A stretch of DNA of 64,000 nt. It comes from Pseudoruegeria sp. SHC-113 (lineage in GTDB: Bacteria; Pseudomonadota; Alphaproteobacteria; Rhodobacterales; Rhodobacteraceae). The stretch lies in NCBI RefSeq assembly GCF_025376885.1, contig NZ_JAHUBR010000004.1, positions 62,001-126,000 on the forward strand, given 5' to 3'. Below, in pieces: positions 52,171-60,734 of the stretch (its first letter is position 1; each line of letters opens with the position of its first letter). Both the position numbers and the translations under genes were made by a program. The notes under the pieces are model-generated. The model searched no databases. It was not told the DNA's origin and was given only the letters and a program-made list of their open reading frames with translations.

Positions 52171-53997
52171 CTACCCGAGCATGGACCGGCCGTGGCCGAT
52201 CGAGGATTGCATGGTGCGGATCACCACGAACGCATCGCGCAGGTGGGACCGCTCGAAATCGGAGAGCGCGGCCGGGGGCAGGAAGTTGTCGGGCTTGCCG
52301 CCCGCCTTGATCTGCCCGGCCTGATGCTCCAGCCGAGTCTGCGCGATCAGGTCGTAGGCATCAACCAGATCCCGCGCACCGGTTTTCGATAGCACGCCCG
52401 CCTCGCCCGCCGAAAGCAGGCGTTCGCGGGTGTTGGCGGCGGTCAGCTGGCCCTGCAGCGCATAGACGCGGCCCAGATCCACCACCGGCACCACGCCGTT
52501 GTGTTTCAGATCCAGCGTGTTCTTGTGCTCGCCGGAGCGGATCGTGGCAAAGCCGCGCAAGAGCCCGAGCGGGGGCGTATGCTTGAGCGAATTGCTGACC
52601 ATATGGGCCACGAAAATCGAATTGCCCGCCGCCGCCTTCAGCGTGTCGGCCTGCAGGGTGTCAAACAGCGCCGCCGTCCCGCCGATGGGGCGCAGATCGA
52701 ACATCACCGAGGCCAGCATCTGTGCTTTCGGATCGGGTTTGGCGATCCAGTTCTGGAAGTAGCGCGTCCAGGTGGCCAGCGGCTGGCACCATTGCGGATT
52801 GGTCGCCATCATGTCGCCGGGGCAGTAGTAGTAGCCCGCCGCGTCCAGCCCGTCGGAGACGAATTTGGCGAAGGCGGTGAAATAGGTGCGGTCCGCCTCG
52901 GTGAAAGCGTCATCAAGGATCAGGCAGTTGTCCTGATCCGAAACGCCGGTCTGTTCGCGCCGCCCTTGCGAGCCGCAGGCCAGCCAGAGGTAGGGCACGG
53001 GCGCGGGGCCGAGCTTTTCTTCGGCCAGCGCGAGCAGGCGGCGGGTGACGGCATCGCCGACGTCGGTGATCAGCCGCGTCACCACCTGATGCGGGTTGCC
53101 GGAGCCCACAAGCTGCACCAGCATCTGCGGGATGCGCGCGGTGACGGCGGCCAGATCGAAGGCGTCGCGGGCCTCGGCCACATCGGCCACCAGCACCGAA
53201 GAGGAGATTGCCTGAAAGCGGGTGAGATCTGTCTGCGTGACCATGCCGATCAGGCAGCCACGGTCCACCACGGGCAGGTGGCCCACGCCCATTTCGAGCA
53301 TCGCGTGCAGCACGTCGGAGCCAAGCGCGCCGGGATCCAGCGTCACCGGGTCAGCCCGCATCACCTCGGAGACGGGCGCGCTGCCGGGGGTGCCATCGGC
53401 CACGGCCTTATAGGCGAGATCGCGGATCGTGAGGATGCCGACCATCTGGCCGCCCTCGCCGATCACCCCGAGGCTTGAGACACGATTGTCACGCATGATC
53501 CGCGCGGCTTCGGTGACGGAGGTCTTGGGCGTGCAGGTCAGCGGATCGCGCGCCATCAGATCGCCGATGCCGATGGTGCTCAGATCGCTGGGCGCGGCCA
53601 CGGTGGCGCGGGAACGGTCAAAGAACCGCGCGAAGCTGGCTTGGGTTTTCAGCAGGTGCAGGAAGACGCGGGCAGGCACCAGCAGCAGCTGCGCGTCGCC
53701 TGCGGCCCGCGCCGTGGTGACGGCCTTGCCGTCGCGCAGAAGGCCGCGTTCCCCGAAGGAGTTGCGGCTGCCGAGGTGGGAAAGCTGGACGCCGTTTGCG
53801 TCCTCCACATCCACCTCGCCGGAAAAGACGATGTAGAGCCCTTCTAGCTTGTCGCCCTGTTTGTAGACGGTTTCGCCGGCGGCGACTGTCTTGCAAGCGC
53901 TGGCCTCGCTGACGCGTTCCAGATCGGCGGCGGGAAGGGTGTCGTAGGGGTGGATGCCGGCCAGGAAGGCCGCGATCTCGGGGGCTCGCATGGGCAT
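52171..53997 (-). CDS. cNMP-binding / CBS-pair / DUF294 nucleotidyltransferase-like protein
   Basis: This 608-aa soluble protein has, in order: a cyclic-nucleotide-binding beta roll (about 15-125, with FGERGLLRDG), two CBS domains (about 143-200 and 207-265), a DUF294 nucleotidyltransferase-like domain (about 290-440), and a C-terminal DUF294 domain. The nucleotidyltransferase motif is CGSQGRREQTGVSDQDN, with Asp354 and Asp356 as the metal pair, as in GlnD and related enzymes. Such proteins are known beside acetate permease genes. Start ATG 53997 or 53991; upstream codons look non-coding. It is 118 bp after the symporter gene, with two hairpins between. Confidence 0.9.
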   Translation of the reverse strand: MPMRAPEIAAFLAGIHPYDTLPAADLERVSEASACKTVAAGETVYKQGDKLEGLYIVFSGEVDVEDANGVQLSHLGSRNSFGERGLLRDGKAVTTARAAGDAQLLLVPARVFLHLLKTQASFARFFDRSRATVAAPSDLSTIGIGDLMARDPLTCTPKTSVTEAARIMRDNRVSSLGVIGEGGQMVGILTIRDLAYKAVADGTPGSAPVSEVMRADPVTLDPGALGSDVLHAMLEMGVGHLPVVDRGCLIGMVTQTDLTRFQAISSSVLVADVAEARDAFDLAAVTARIPQMLVQLVGSGNPHQVVTRLITDVGDAVTRRLLALAEEKLGPAPVPYLWLACGSQGRREQTGVSDQDNCLILDDAFTEADRTYFTAFAKFVSDGLDAAGYYYCPGDMMATNPQWCQPLATWTRYFQNWIAKPDPKAQMLASVMFDLRPIGGTAALFDTLQADTLKAAAGNSIFVAHMVSNSLKHTPPLGLLRGFATIRSGEHKNTLDLKHNGVVPVVDLGRVYALQGQLTAANTRERLLSAGEAGVLSKTGARDLVDAYDLIAQTRLEHQAGQIKAGGKPDNFLPPAALSDFERSHLRDAFVVIRTMQSSIGHGRSMLG

Positions 53998-54030
53998 GGC
54001 ATCGACCTTTTGAAAAATCGGGTGTGGGGT

Positions 54031-54103
54031 GTGGCACGCCCAAAGCGGGAAGGGAGGGCGTGCCACGAGAGGGGCCGGCGCGGATCAGGGGGCCGCGCCG
54101 GCC
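54031..54103 (-). other. Two strong stem-loops between the symporter and DUF294 genes
   Basis: GGCCGGCGCGG with its complement (54073-54103, 11-bp stem) and GTGGCACGCCC with its complement (54031-54066, 11-bp stem) occur in tandem. Neither has a T-run. They could attenuate or process the transcript so that the signalling genes are expressed below the transport genes. Confidence 0.55.
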
Positions 54104-54115
54104 GCAAGGTAGGCC

Positions 54116-55900
54116 CTAGTGATCCTGGGCCACACCGGCACCGCGCGGGATACGGACGCTGGCAACCAGGTCCTTGATCTCTTGCGGCGTTTCTTCGGTC
54201 GCGTTGGACACCACATAGGCGGTCACGAAGTTCAGCAGCGCGCCGATGGCCCCGAAGGAGGTCGACTTGACAGTGAACAGGAGCGGATCCGCATCCGTGA
54301 AGCTGTTGGTGCCCGGGATGAAGAACCAACCCTTGTGCAGGAAGATGTAGACCAGCGTCACCACGAGACCAACGAGCATACCGGCAACGGCACCCTTGTT
54401 GTTCACGCGCTGGCTGAAGATCCCCATCATCAGCGCCGGGAAGATCGACGCGGCGGCCAGACCGAAGGCAAGAGCCACGGTTTGCGCTGCGAAGCCCGGA
54501 GGATTGAGGCCCAGGTAGGTTGCGACACAGATTGCCACGGCCATTGCGATCCGGGCGGACAGAAGCTCGCCTTTTTCGCTGATGTTGGGCGTGAACTGGC
54601 CCTTCATCAGGTCGTGCGACACGGCCGAGGAGATCGCGAGCAGCAGGCCGGCGGCGGTGGAGAGCGCGGCGGCGAGGCCACCGGCGGCCACGAGGCCGAT
54701 CACCCAGCCGGGCAGGTTTGCGATTTCCGGGTTGGCCAGCACGAGGATGTCGCGGTTGAAGTTGGTCAGTTCGTTGCCTTCCCAACCATTCGCGGCAGCC
54801 CGCTCAGCCAGAGCTTCGGACTTGTCGTTGTAGTACTGGATCTTGCCGTCGCCGTTCTTGTCTTCCCAGCCCAGCAGGCCGGTTTTCTGCCACGTCGCCA
54901 TCCAGGCGTATTGCTCGTCGGTTTCGATCTGCTCGACAGAGACAGCCTCGCCGGAGGTGCCGTTGGGCCACATCATCTCGGAGATGTTGAGGCGGGCCAT
55001 GGCGCCGACAGCCGGGGCGGTCAGGTAGAGCAGGGCGATGAAGACAAGCGCCCAGCCAGCGGACCAGCGTGCGTCAGACACTTTCGGCACGGTGAAGAAG
55101 CGCATGATCACGTGCGGAAGGCCGGCGGTGCCGATCATCAGCGAGAGCGTGAACAGGACCATGTTGAGCGTGTCGGCATGGTGCTCCGTGTAGGACGCGA
55201 AGCCAAGCTCCGTCACGATCTGGTCGAGCTTCGCCAGCAGCGGCTCGCCGGACGCGACGTGATCGCCAAACAGGCCAAGCGCCGGGATCGGGTTGCCCGT
55301 CAGTTGCAGCGAGATGAAGATCGCCGGGATGGTGTAGGCGGTGATCAGCACGACGTATTGCGCCACCTGGGTATAGGTCACACCCTTCATGCCGCCGAAC
55401 ACGGCGTAGGCGAACACAACGGCGGCACCGATCAGCAGGCCGGTGGTGTTGGACACTTCGAGGAAGCGGCCAAAGGCCACGCCAACGCCCGTCATCTGGC
55501 CGATCACGTAGGTCACCGAGGCGACGATCAGGCAGATCACGGCCACAAGGCGCGCGGTCGGGCTGTAGAAGCGGTCGCCGATGAACTCGGACACCGTGAA
55601 CTTGCCGAACTTGCGCAGGTAGGGCGCGAGCAGCAGGGCCAGCAGCACGTAGCCGCCCGTCCAGCCCATCAGGAAGGTGGAGTTGTCATAGCCGGTGAAG
55701 GCGATGAGGCCCGCCATCGAGATGAAGGAGGCGGCCGACATCCAGTCCGCCGCCGTGGCCATGCCGTTGGTGACAGGGTGAACACCGCGGCCAGCGGCGT
55801 AGAATTCCGACGTGGAACCCGCGCGGGCCCAGATCGCGATGCCGATGTAGAGCGCGAAGGATGCGCCCACGAACAGCAGGTTGATGGTAAACTGATCCAT
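54116..55900 (-). CDS. Sodium:solute symporter (SSS family, acetate/short-chain acid type)
   Basis: This 594-aa protein has about 13 helices. It resembles ActP/VC_2705-type carriers: FYAAGRGVHPVTNGMATAADWMSAASFISMAG (quoted in part: VTNGMATAADWMSAASF), KFTVSEFIGDRFYS, and GLAAALSTAAGLLLAISSAV. A long hydrophilic loop (about 325-370) contains an EF-hand-like DKNGDGKIQYY. It lies 5 bp after the DUF4212 partner, the usual pair, and is expected to import acetate, propionate or lactate with Na+. Confidence 0.93.
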   Translation of the reverse strand: MDQFTINLLFVGASFALYIGIAIWARAGSTSEFYAAGRGVHPVTNGMATAADWMSAASFISMAGLIAFTGYDNSTFLMGWTGGYVLLALLLAPYLRKFGKFTVSEFIGDRFYSPTARLVAVICLIVASVTYVIGQMTGVGVAFGRFLEVSNTTGLLIGAAVVFAYAVFGGMKGVTYTQVAQYVVLITAYTIPAIFISLQLTGNPIPALGLFGDHVASGEPLLAKLDQIVTELGFASYTEHHADTLNMVLFTLSLMIGTAGLPHVIMRFFTVPKVSDARWSAGWALVFIALLYLTAPAVGAMARLNISEMMWPNGTSGEAVSVEQIETDEQYAWMATWQKTGLLGWEDKNGDGKIQYYNDKSEALAERAAANGWEGNELTNFNRDILVLANPEIANLPGWVIGLVAAGGLAAALSTAAGLLLAISSAVSHDLMKGQFTPNISEKGELLSARIAMAVAICVATYLGLNPPGFAAQTVALAFGLAAASIFPALMMGIFSQRVNNKGAVAGMLVGLVVTLVYIFLHKGWFFIPGTNSFTDADPLLFTVKSTSFGAIGALLNFVTAYVVSNATEETPQEIKDLVASVRIPRGAGVAQDH

Positions 55901-55905
55901 GGGAT

Positions 55906-56166
55906 TTACTCCTCCTCAACGCCGTGTTCGGCGTCGAGCTTGTTCATCTTCCAGGCGTAGAAGAAAATCAGCGCCAGGAAGACGAGGATCGAGCCCTGTT
56001 GGGCAAACCAGAAGCCAAGGTCTGTCCCGCCGACAGGAATGCCCGACAGCATCGGGCGCAGCAGGATGCCAAAGCCAAACGAAACCAGTGCCCAGATCAC
56101 AAGACAAATCTTGATGATCCGGAGGTTCGCCGACCAATAGTCGTTATCGGATGGATTTTCCGCCAT
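55906..56166 (-). CDS. DUF4212 small membrane subunit
   Basis: This 86-aa protein has two helices (IIKICLVIWALVSFGFGILL and QQGSILVFLALIFFYAWKM) in the DUF4212 pattern, with YWSANLR before the first. It is found together with VC_2705-type symporters and probably assists or regulates them. The ATG at 56166 is preferred to GTG at 56169. It overlaps nothing, 5 bp before the symporter gene. Confidence 0.92.
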   Translation of the reverse strand: MAENPSDNDYWSANLRIIKICLVIWALVSFGFGILLRPMLSGIPVGGTDLGFWFAQQGSILVFLALIFFYAWKMNKLDAEHGVEEE

Positions 56167-56226
56167 CACGTCTTCTCCCTCTATTGTGGTGATCGGCGCC
56201 CCTCTCCTTTGGGCACCTTTCTCCGG

Positions 56227-56916
56227 TTAGGCCGAAACGCCCGCGACGATCGTGCCAAGGGCTTCGGTGATGGCGTCGATCGACCCCATCGCATCCACCG
56301 ACTTAAGCAGTCCCTTTTCGTCGTAATAGGCAATCAGCGGAGCCGTCTGGGCGTGGTAGGCGGCAAGCCGTTCACGCACCGTCTCGGCGTTATCGTCAGC
56401 GCGGCGCTTGAATTCCGTGCCTCCGCATTTGTCACAGACACCCGCTTTTGCCGGGGCCTTGAATGTATCGTGGTAGCCTTCCCCGCAGGCTGCGCAGGTG
56501 GAGCGGCCCGAGATGCGCTCGACCATGGCCTCGTCGTCCACCTCAAGCGAGATGACGCAATCGACCTTGGTGCCGGCTTCAGCCAGCAGCGCGCCAAGCG
56601 CGTCGGCCTGGCCGATGGTGCGGGGGAAGCCATCAAGGATGACTCCAGAGGTCACATCCGGCTCGCCCATGCGATCTTTCAGGATCGCCAGAACGATCTC
56701 GTCCGACACCAGCCCGCCCGCTTCCATCACGGCCTTGGCCTTGCGGCCCGCTTCGGTCCCGGCGGCCACCGCGGCGCGGAGGAGGTCGCCTGTGGACAGC
56801 TGCACGAGGCCGAAGCGGGATTCGAGGATCCGTGCCTGGGTGCCTTTGCCGGCCCCCGGGGGGCCAAGCAGGATGAGGGTCACGGGTGTTGCGGGCTGGG
56901 GCTGAACGCTGTCCAT
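56227..56916 (-). CDS. adk: Adenylate kinase (zinc-LID type)
   Basis: Adk (229 aa) interconverts ATP + AMP and 2 ADP. It has the P-loop GPPGAGKGTQA (about residues 19-29), LSTGDLLRAA, VILDGFPRT, and a LID with four Cys (CAACGEGY and CDKCGG) for zinc. It lies 2 bp downstream of acs, so AMP from acetate activation is recycled by a co-expressed enzyme. The usual adk sits in the ribosomal operon, so this may be a second copy. Confidence 0.93.
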   Translation of the reverse strand: MDSVQPQPATPVTLILLGPPGAGKGTQARILESRFGLVQLSTGDLLRAAVAAGTEAGRKAKAVMEAGGLVSDEIVLAILKDRMGEPDVTSGVILDGFPRTIGQADALGALLAEAGTKVDCVISLEVDDEAMVERISGRSTCAACGEGYHDTFKAPAKAGVCDKCGGTEFKRRADDNAETVRERLAAYHAQTAPLIAYYDEKGLLKSVDAMGSIDAITEALGTIVAGVSA

Positions 56917-56918
56917 GA

Positions 56919-58880
56919 TCAGGTGGCCTTGTTCATGCGGTTTTCGATCAGATCATCCACCACGGCAGGCTCTGCCAGCGTGGAGGTATCGCCCAGAGCG
57001 CCGAAATCATCCTCGGCGATCTTGCGCAGGATGCGGCGCATGATCTTGCCGGAGCGGGTTTTCGGCAGGCCCGGTGCCCATTGGATCAGATCTGGCGAAG
57101 CGATGGGGCCGATCTCGGTGCGCACCCAGGTGCGCAGCTCCTTGCGCAGTTCCTCGGAAGGCTCGACGCCGTTCATCAGGGTCACGTAGCAGTAGATTCC
57201 CTGACCTTTCACGTCGTGCGGGTAGCCCACCACGGCGGCCTCGGCCACTTTGGCGTGCGCCACGAGCGCGCTTTCCACTTCGGCGGTGCCCATGCGGTGC
57301 CCGGAGACGTTGATCACGTCATCCACGCGCCCTGTGATCCAGTAATCGCCATCGGCGTCGCGGCGGCAGCCGTCACCGGCGAAGTAGTAGCCTTTGTAGT
57401 CGGAGAAATAGGTTTTCTGGAACCGCTCGTGATCGCCCCAGACGGTGCGCATCTGGCCGGGCCAGCTTTCCTTCAGCGCCAGCACGCCCTCGGCAGCGGT
57501 TTCGTGGATCTCTTCGCCGGTCTGGGCGTCCAGAACCACCGGGTGCACGCCGAAGAAGGGCTTCTGCGCGGAGCCGGGCTTGGTGGCATGGGCGCCGGGC
57601 TGCGGGGTCAGCATGTGGCCGCCGGTTTCGGTCTGCCACCATGTGTCCACGATCGGGCATTTGCCCTTGCCGACAACCTCGTTGTACCAGTTCCAGGCTT
57701 CCGGGTTGATTGGCTCGCCCACGGTGCCGAGCAGTTTCAGATCGCTCAGGTCGTATTTCTCGACGAACTCGGTGCCCTGACCCATCAGCGCGCGGATGGC
57801 GGTGGGGGCGGTGTAGAACTGGTTGACCTTGTGCTTCTCACAAACAGCCCAGAAGCGGCCTGCGTCCGGGTAGGTCGGTACGCCTTCGAACATCAGCGTG
57901 GTGCCGCCATTGGCTAGCGGGCCATAGACGATGTAGCTGTGGCCGGTGACCCAGCCCACATCGGCGGTGCACCAGTAGATGTCGCCCTCGTGGTAATCGA
58001 AGGTGTATTGATGCGTCATCGCCGCGTAGACGAGATAACCACCGGAGCAATGCACCACGCCCTTGGGCTGGCCGGTGGAGCCGGAGGTGTAGAGGATGAA
58101 GAGCGGATCCTCGGCGTTCATCTCGGCGGGCGCGCAGACGTCAGAAGCTTCCAGCGCCATCTCGTTGTAGTCGTAATCGCGATCCGCGATCCACGTCGTC
58201 TGCCCGCCGGTACGCTTCACCACGAGGCATTTCACCGTGTCTTTGCAGTGCAGTAGGGCGGCGTCGGCGTTGGATTTCAGCGGCGTCTTGCGGCCACCGC
58301 GCGGGGCTTCATCGGCGGTGATGAGAACCTTGGCGTCGCTGCCGTTGACACGGGCTGCCAAAGCATCGGGGCTGAAGCCTGCGAAGACGATCGAGTGGAT
58401 CGCCCCGATCCGGGCGCAGGCCAGCATGGCATAGGCGGCTTCCGGGATCATCGGGAGGTAAATGACAACCCGGTCGCCTTTACGCACGCCCAGCTCTTCC
58501 AGGATGTTGGCCATCCGGCAGACGCTGGTGTGCAGCTGTTTGTAGGTGATGTGCTTGGCCTCTTCCTCCGGGGAGTCGGGCTCCCAGATGATGGCCGTCT
58601 GATCGCCTCGGGTGGCGAGGTGGCGGTCGATGCAGTTGGCGGCGACGTTAAGGGTGCCGTCCTCGAACCATTTGATGTCGACATTGCCGAACTCGAAGCT
58701 GGCGTTCTTCACCTTGGTGAAGGGTTTGATCCAGTCGATTCGCTTGCCGTGCTCTGCCCAGAAGGCGTCCGGATCGCTGATGGATGCTGCGTACATCGCA
58801 TCGTATTTGGCGGCGTCGAGATGGGCGTTTGCAATGAAATCCGCGGAAGGCGCGTAAGTGGTTGGCGCAGAATCGGTCAT
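56919..58880 (-). CDS. acs: Acetyl-CoA synthetase
   Basis: Acs (653 aa, normal) converts acetate, CoA and ATP to acetyl-CoA, AMP and PPi. Signatures are [53 protein letters not shown] and [13 protein letters not shown] with the conserved acetylatable Lys. Start ATG 58880 with GGGGGGA upstream; the frame to 58967 has no support. It is the first gene of an eight-gene run on this strand. Confidence 0.97.
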   Translation of the reverse strand: MTDSAPTTYAPSADFIANAHLDAAKYDAMYAASISDPDAFWAEHGKRIDWIKPFTKVKNASFEFGNVDIKWFEDGTLNVAANCIDRHLATRGDQTAIIWEPDSPEEEAKHITYKQLHTSVCRMANILEELGVRKGDRVVIYLPMIPEAAYAMLACARIGAIHSIVFAGFSPDALAARVNGSDAKVLITADEAPRGGRKTPLKSNADAALLHCKDTVKCLVVKRTGGQTTWIADRDYDYNEMALEASDVCAPAEMNAEDPLFILYTSGSTGQPKGVVHCSGGYLVYAAMTHQYTFDYHEGDIYWCTADVGWVTGHSYIVYGPLANGGTTLMFEGVPTYPDAGRFWAVCEKHKVNQFYTAPTAIRALMGQGTEFVEKYDLSDLKLLGTVGEPINPEAWNWYNEVVGKGKCPIVDTWWQTETGGHMLTPQPGAHATKPGSAQKPFFGVHPVVLDAQTGEEIHETAAEGVLALKESWPGQMRTVWGDHERFQKTYFSDYKGYYFAGDGCRRDADGDYWITGRVDDVINVSGHRMGTAEVESALVAHAKVAEAAVVGYPHDVKGQGIYCYVTLMNGVEPSEELRKELRTWVRTEIGPIASPDLIQWAPGLPKTRSGKIMRRILRKIAEDDFGALGDTSTLAEPAVVDDLIENRMNKAT

Positions 58881-59024
58881 GAGAATGATCCCCCCTGAAA
58901 TGCTGTATCGCGGCTGCTCCAACCAGCGCGATTCCTCCGATGCTGTAAATCGTAAAGGATCAGCCAATACACTGAAAAGCTTTTATTTTTCTGTAAAACA
59001 ATTTGACTATATCACGCGTATTTG

Positions 59025-59038
59025 GTCAACTTGTTGAC
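59025..59038. promoter_or_regulatory. Palindrome upstream of acs
   Basis: GTCAAC-TT-GTTGAC is a perfect 6-bp inverted repeat with a 2-bp spacer. It overlaps the -35 area of a possible acs promoter (TATAGT on the minus strand at about 59006-59011), with no good -35 hexamer, as expected if an activator is needed. Confidence 0.5.
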
Positions 59039-59176
59039 AGAACTGCGATGCGTGGAATTTGCTGGGTTTTTTCCGGTATCGCGGCCTTCCGGAGGGGAAA
59101 ACGCCTGCGACACAACGGCAAGGCGAGCGCGAGGTGGCGGCGTCGCGTTCGCGCTAACAACGGCGAGCCTGTGCCT

Positions 59177-59195
59177 CGAATCACATCCGAATCAC
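59177..59195. promoter_or_regulatory. Direct repeat upstream of the Rieske oxygenase gene
   Basis: CGAATCAC occurs twice (59177-59184 and 59188-59195), 11 bp apart, about one helical turn. This spacing suits a tandem-binding response regulator or similar protein. The gene's start is 122 bp downstream. Confidence 0.4.
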
Positions 59196-59316
59196 TGAAT
59201 TTGTTACGGGCGGCGGTGTCGCTTCCGAACCTTCCCGTGTCTTGCCTGTTCTAGCGCGCGCACGGCCTGCGCGCCCAAGCTTGCAGGCAGCAGCGCTAAG
59301 GCCGGGGGAGGGGCAG

Positions 59317-60483
59317 ATGCAGCATATCCAGACAGAGGATCTACACGCCGTCCTGAAGGATGTTTCGCAGGCGCGCGGCCTGCCCAACGCGCATTACATC
59401 TCGCCCGAAGTCTTTGCGCAGGAGCGGCAGGCGGTGCTGTTTGAGAATTGGTCCGGCGTAGGGTTCGGCGCGGATGTGCCGGAGCCGGGCGACGTGATGC
59501 CGGTGGATTTCCTCGGCATGCCGCTCCTGTTGGCGCGGGACCGGCAGGGCGGCCTGCATGTCTATCAGAACACCTGCCGCCATCGCGGGATGATCCTTGT
59601 CGAAGAAAAGCGCAAGGTGGAGGGCGCGCTGCGCTGTCCTTATCACAGCTGGTGCTACGCACTCACCGGCGAGTTGCGCGCCACGCCGCACGTTGGCGGG
59701 CCGGGGCACAACACGCACCGGGAAGTGGATAAGGGCGATCTGGGCCTGATCCGCGTGCGCCACCACGTCTGGCGCGACATCGTCTTCGTCAATGTCTCCG
59801 GCACCGCCGCGCCTTTCGAGGAGGTGCACGCCGATCTGCTGCAGCGCTGGGCGGAGTTCGAGCACCCCGTTTATGCGGGTGGTCCCGAAAGCCGGTTCGA
59901 GTTGGATGTGGCGACGAACTGGAAGCTCGCGGTCGAAAATTACTGCGAAAGCTATCACCTGCCGTGGGTGCATCCGGGCCTTAACAGTTACTCGCGGCTG
60001 GAGGATCACTACCATATCGAAGCGCCGGGGGCCTATTCGGGGCAGGGCACGCTGGTTTATCGCCAGTTGAAACGTGAGGGACTTGCGCCCTTCCCGGACG
60101 TGCCGGGCCTGAGCGACACATGGGAGACAGCAGCGGAATATGTGGCGCTCTATCCGAACGTGCTTCTGGGCGTGCACCGTGATCACAGCTTCGCCATCCT
60201 GCTGCAGCCGATCTCCACCGAGCGCACCATCGAACATGTGGCGCTCTACTACACCGCGCCGGAGGTGCAGGGCAGCAGCTATCAGGCGTTGCGCGATGAC
60301 AACGCGACGCTGTGGAAGGGCGTGTTCGAGGAAGATGTCTTCGTGGTAGAGGGCATGCAGCGCGGCCGCCACGGCGTGCTGTTTGACGGAGGCCGCTTCT
60401 CGCCCGCGATGGACGGGCCGACGCATCTGTTCCACCATTGGGTGGCCTCGCAGATCCTGAAGGGGCAAGAGGCGCAGGCGTGA
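59317..60483 (+). CDS. Rieske 2Fe-2S ring-hydroxylating-type oxygenase, alpha subunit
   Basis: This 388-aa protein has the Rieske motif C87-x-H89 (CRHRG) and C107-x2-H110 (CPYHSW), and a mononuclear-iron site in NYCESYHLPWVHP (Glu211, His214, His219). The overall form resembles GbcA/CntA-type oxygenases that demethylate glycine betaine, carnitine or similar amines, rather than classical aromatic dioxygenases. No reductase gene is nearby. The ATG at 59317 has GGGGGAGGGG upstream; the frame before it has no support. The next gene overlaps by 4 bp (GTGA). Confidence 0.9.
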   Translation: MQHIQTEDLHAVLKDVSQARGLPNAHYISPEVFAQERQAVLFENWSGVGFGADVPEPGDVMPVDFLGMPLLLARDRQGGLHVYQNTCRHRGMILVEEKRKVEGALRCPYHSWCYALTGELRATPHVGGPGHNTHREVDKGDLGLIRVRHHVWRDIVFVNVSGTAAPFEEVHADLLQRWAEFEHPVYAGGPESRFELDVATNWKLAVENYCESYHLPWVHPGLNSYSRLEDHYHIEAPGAYSGQGTLVYRQLKREGLAPFPDVPGLSDTWETAAEYVALYPNVLLGVHRDHSFAILLQPISTERTIEHVALYYTAPEVQGSSYQALRDDNATLWKGVFEEDVFVVEGMQRGRHGVLFDGGRFSPAMDGPTHLFHHWVASQILKGQEAQA

Positions 60484-60725
60484 GCGCCCTGCCTGAGGAG
60501 GCGGCGGATCTGGACGCGGCGCTGCTGGCGGCCCATGCGCGGCGCGATGCCGGGGCTCTGATCGGGCTCTACAAGCAGGCCGGGGAGGCTGCGCAAGGCG
60601 CGGATGCCGCTTGTTTCTACTTTACCCAGGCCTTCATCTTCGCGCTTGAAGCGGGCGATGCGCGCGCGCTTTCCTTGCAGGCGCGGCTCCATGCGCTGGG
60701 CCGTGAGGATGCGCCCCCGGCCTAA
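60480..60725 (+). CDS. Small helical protein coupled to the Rieske oxygenase
   Basis: This 81-aa GTG-start protein is acidic at the N-terminus and rich in Ala. Its helical pairs (AALLAAHARRDAGALIGLYK and ACFYFTQAFIFALEAGD) suggest one or two TPR-like repeats. Its start overlaps the oxygenase stop, so it is translationally coupled and may be an accessory or maturation factor. No family assigned. Confidence 0.72.
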   Translation: MSALPEEAADLDAALLAAHARRDAGALIGLYKQAGEAAQGADAACFYFTQAFIFALEAGDARALSLQARLHALGREDAPPA

Positions 60726-60734
60726 TGCTTCAAG

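Larger units (their letters stand above)
58881..59316. other. Divergent regulatory region between acs and the Rieske oxygenase
   Basis: These 436 bp hold no convincing gene. The first 160 bp are AT-rich and contain a palindrome (59025-59038); on the acs strand a TATAGT follows 13 bp downstream. Nearer the oxygenase are direct repeats (59177-59195). An 83-codon + frame (59003-59254) exists but is Arg-rich and has no ribosome site or family resemblance. Confidence 0.6.

Noticed and set aside
54119-55960. 613-codon plus-strand open frame antisense to the sodium/solute symporter
   Set aside because: The composition is Arg/His/Gly/Gln-rich, with no membrane segments, domain or ribosome site. It is a shadow of the symporter gene.
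59003-59254. 83-codon plus-strand ORF between acs and the Rieske gene
   Set aside because: Arg-rich, no ribosome site, and it overlaps likely regulatory sequences; no family resemblance.
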